From: an uncultured Alphaproteobacteria bacterium
GTDB lineage: Bacteria; Pseudomonadota; Alphaproteobacteria; HIMB59
DNA: 64,000 nucleotides
Assembly: GCA_902619375.1 (NCBI GenBank)
Contig: CACNEB010000004.1
Coordinates: 1-64,000, forward strand
Reading direction: 5' to 3'
Shown here: positions 63,601-64,000 of the stretch, in pieces
How positions within the stretch are numbered: position 1 is the stretch's first letter
How the letters are laid out: each line of letters begins with the position of its first letter
The notes under the pieces: generated by a model
The model's input: the letters and a program-made list of their open reading frames with translations, nothing else
Database searches by the model: none
Told to the model about the DNA's origin: nothing
Translations under genes and position numbers: made by a program

Positions 63601-64000
63601 GCGAAGCATCTGTATCAGCATCTGTATCATCATTTAACACGTCTTCCTCAGATCCCGTTTTAGTAACAGTAGCATCTTCGTTCACACTATCGGTATCGTC
63701 TACACCTACGGGTGTGTCGTTCTTTCCTGAAACTGCAATCGTTAGTGTTGCTGTGTCAGTCGCTGTACCATCCGTCAATGTGTAAGTAAATACATCATTT
63801 TTACTTTCTCCAACATCTAAAGCATCAGCTGCTGTTTGATCAGCAGTATAACTATACGATCCGTCTGCACCAATTGTTAAAGTACCATAAGTACCAACTA
63901 TTTGCGTACCACTACTATTATAAGTCGAACTTGAGGAGACTGATCCAGAGTTGCCATTCGTATGCGATATATTTGACACTGAAAGAGACGCACCGGTATC
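60647..64000 (-). CDS. Giant VCBS-repeat surface protein (5' end beyond window)
   Basis: At least 1,117 residues are visible and the frame stays open at the right edge; the first in-frame start-like codon, GTG at 63979, is an internal valine. From the N side it has about six VCBS (cadherin-like) repeats of about 120-130 residues with YGTLT-x-x-x-DGSYTYTADQ and FTYT-x-DGTATDTATLTI. A He-PIG-like Ig domain (AGLTVNDAGRIRGRL) and a second one (LPSWIRVDPSTGQTIVQFP) follow. The last about 130 residues are polar and Asn/Thr-rich, ending YGDKLVKVSG. No RTX nonapeptides are seen. It probably functions as an adhesin. Confidence 0.88.
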   Translation of the reverse strand, partial: DTGASLSVSNISHTNGNSGSVSSSSTYNSSGTQIVGTYGTLTIGADGSYSYTADQTAADALDVGESKNDVFTYTLTDGTATDTATLTIAVSGKNDTPVGVDDTDSVNEDATVTKTGSEEDVLNDDTDADTDASLTVTNISHTNGNSGTVSSGSTYSSSGTQIVGTYGTLTVGADGSYTYTADQTAADDLDANDPASDVFTYTLTDENSATATALLTINITGVNDAPVAVDDTDSVNEDETVSKTASQNDVLNDDTDADDSASLTVSAIRTGAEDGTGNSGTVGSALTGTYGTLTLNSNGSYTYVADQSAADDLDAGDTANDIFTYTVSDGTATDTATLTITVTGVNDTPVAVDDTDSVDEDSSVTKLAIQDDVLDDDTDADDDDPANLTVTKIQPDSGSESNVSSGTTHLNGTSVTGAYGTLVIGSNGAYKYTADQAKADALDAGDTVPDVFTYTVSDGTATDTATLTITVTGINDDPVGVDDTDSVNEDETVTKTAAQNDLLNDDTDADVDDSSSLTVTNISHSNGNSGTVASSSTYESNGTQIVGTYGTLTVGADGSYTYTADQAAADNIADGSSEIDVFTYTVSDGTATDTATITITVSGQNNEVVGNNDTGSVTDGNTLSVGNKGSGLLSNDTDSGSDADESADATISAVRTGTEAGTGTSGTVGSSLKGTYGTLTLNSDGTYSYVADQDGADILTPDTTAIDYFTYTISNGSSTDTAQLAVTVTGINDAPTSSTAPTFRGAENNRIVIQSKLFFDDPDPSSSTYGTLTYSYGGLPAGLTVNDAGRIRGRLTEGTYTFTVTATDGGNLSTQQTFTIIIGKPGKPGEAPTPPLIVKQKTLEAAIADKTVTFETPKVNDQIADLAVRVNLGSLVKEYTFNGGMKVIDVAVEDLNIDQSGRPGINENTLLGFAIGDDYRLNVKQYTGTLEDGSSLPSWIRVDPSTGQTIVQFPQNIYSIDVKVIAIDNDNSTREINVTLDRNSVSQDKALKRDLEPFIDRSAALKTEVTVDEKGQILLDTQNDLEDGSIINNTLNPNESINNENQTPNTDDQSSLIDIPTIPGEIDEATSQDSIVLNTQNLETDEKLIKFATLQEQLDLHYEGHENYGDKLVKVSG
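61800..64000 (-). repeat. Tandem VCBS-encoding DNA repeats
   Basis: Coding repeats of about 370-390 bp. The Asp-Asp-Thr-Asp-Ser-Val segment recurs near 62155, 62555, 62937, 63305 and 63690, spaced 368-400 bp apart. Adjacent copies share long near-identical stretches, for example the phrases starting at 62931 and 63299. Such repeats are prone to copy-number change and assembly collapse. Confidence 0.85.

Noticed and set aside
63979..64000. GTG at 63979 as the start of the giant gene
   Set aside because: The frame stays open to the window edge and the codon encodes a valine inside a VCBS repeat unit.
61800..64000. CRISPR array
   Set aside because: The repeats are about 370-390 bp, coding, and carry VCBS signatures; no short repeat-spacer pattern is present.
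1..64000. Insertion sequences, phage or integrase genes
   Set aside because: No transposase, integrase, phage structural gene or flanking terminal inverted repeat was seen.

Overview
The window is about 33% GC, densely packed and entirely bacterial. It points to an AT-rich, streamlined, probably marine alphaproteobacterium. The evidence is the alphaproteobacterial regulator GcrA, a CarD-family regulator, a FYDLN-type zinc-ribbon protein, a Suv3-like helicase, the order ffh-rpsP-rimM-trmD-rplS-leuCDB-asd, a TRAP carboxylate transporter, very short intergenic gaps and many 3'-overlapping convergent gene pairs. A SAR11-, HIMB59- or AEGEAN-169-like lineage is plausible but cannot be fixed without a search.

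Layout. 1-6.4 kb (minus): TCA operon sdhC-sdhD-sdhA-sdhB-mdh-sucA, with sucA cut by the left edge. 6.4-6.7 kb: divergent control region containing a cloverleaf-shaped inverted-repeat structure. 6.7-9.8 kb: TRAP transporter, membrane genes dctQM (plus) facing the binding-protein gene dctP (minus). 9.8-14.2 kb (minus): EamA exporter, thiolase, acetoacetyl-CoA synthetase and a YbgC-type thioesterase, an acetoacetate-handling set. 14.3-19.4 kb (minus strand): small hypotheticals, a nucleosidase, tRNA-Arg(TCG, plus strand), a secreted EF-hand protein, a tandem-PAP2 phosphatase and a GT-C-like membrane protein. 19.4-24.2 kb: hairpin cluster, a 41-residue membrane ORF, class III aminotransferase, quinone reductase, Hsp20 behind a sigma-32-like promoter, SodB and a PdxY-like kinase.

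24.1-32.2 kb (minus): ffh-rpsP-rimM-trmD-rplS-leuC-leuD-leuB-asd, linking translation and SRP to leucine and aspartate-family synthesis. 32.2-35.6 kb (plus): dapF-mtaB-ftsY-yciB. 35.6-43.6 kb: pgk, gcrA, a Notum/pectin-acetylesterase-like secreted protein, tRNA-Arg(CCT), recX, rpmF, the FYDLN protein, carD, fdxA, a TerB-like protein and the Suv3-like helicase. 43.7-44.1 kb: a histone H1-like Lys/Ala repeat protein. 44.1-49.3 kb (plus): cytochrome c maturation ccmABCDEFG(dsbE)H. 49.3-54.9 kb: polar amino-acid ABC transporter with an embedded FAD oxidoreductase, two bactofilins, and the ATPase on the opposite strand. 54.9-56.1 kb: yggT and folD.

56.5-64 kb (minus): the most unusual locus. A giant VCBS-repeat surface protein, running off the right edge, is followed by three tightly coupled genes: a periplasmic adaptor, a GAF-like/HlyD membrane protein, and a PqqD-like/M50-metalloprotease/HlyD fusion. 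No ABC ATPase or outer-membrane channel is visible beside them. I propose this as a candidate poorly described export or surface-anchoring system for the giant protein.
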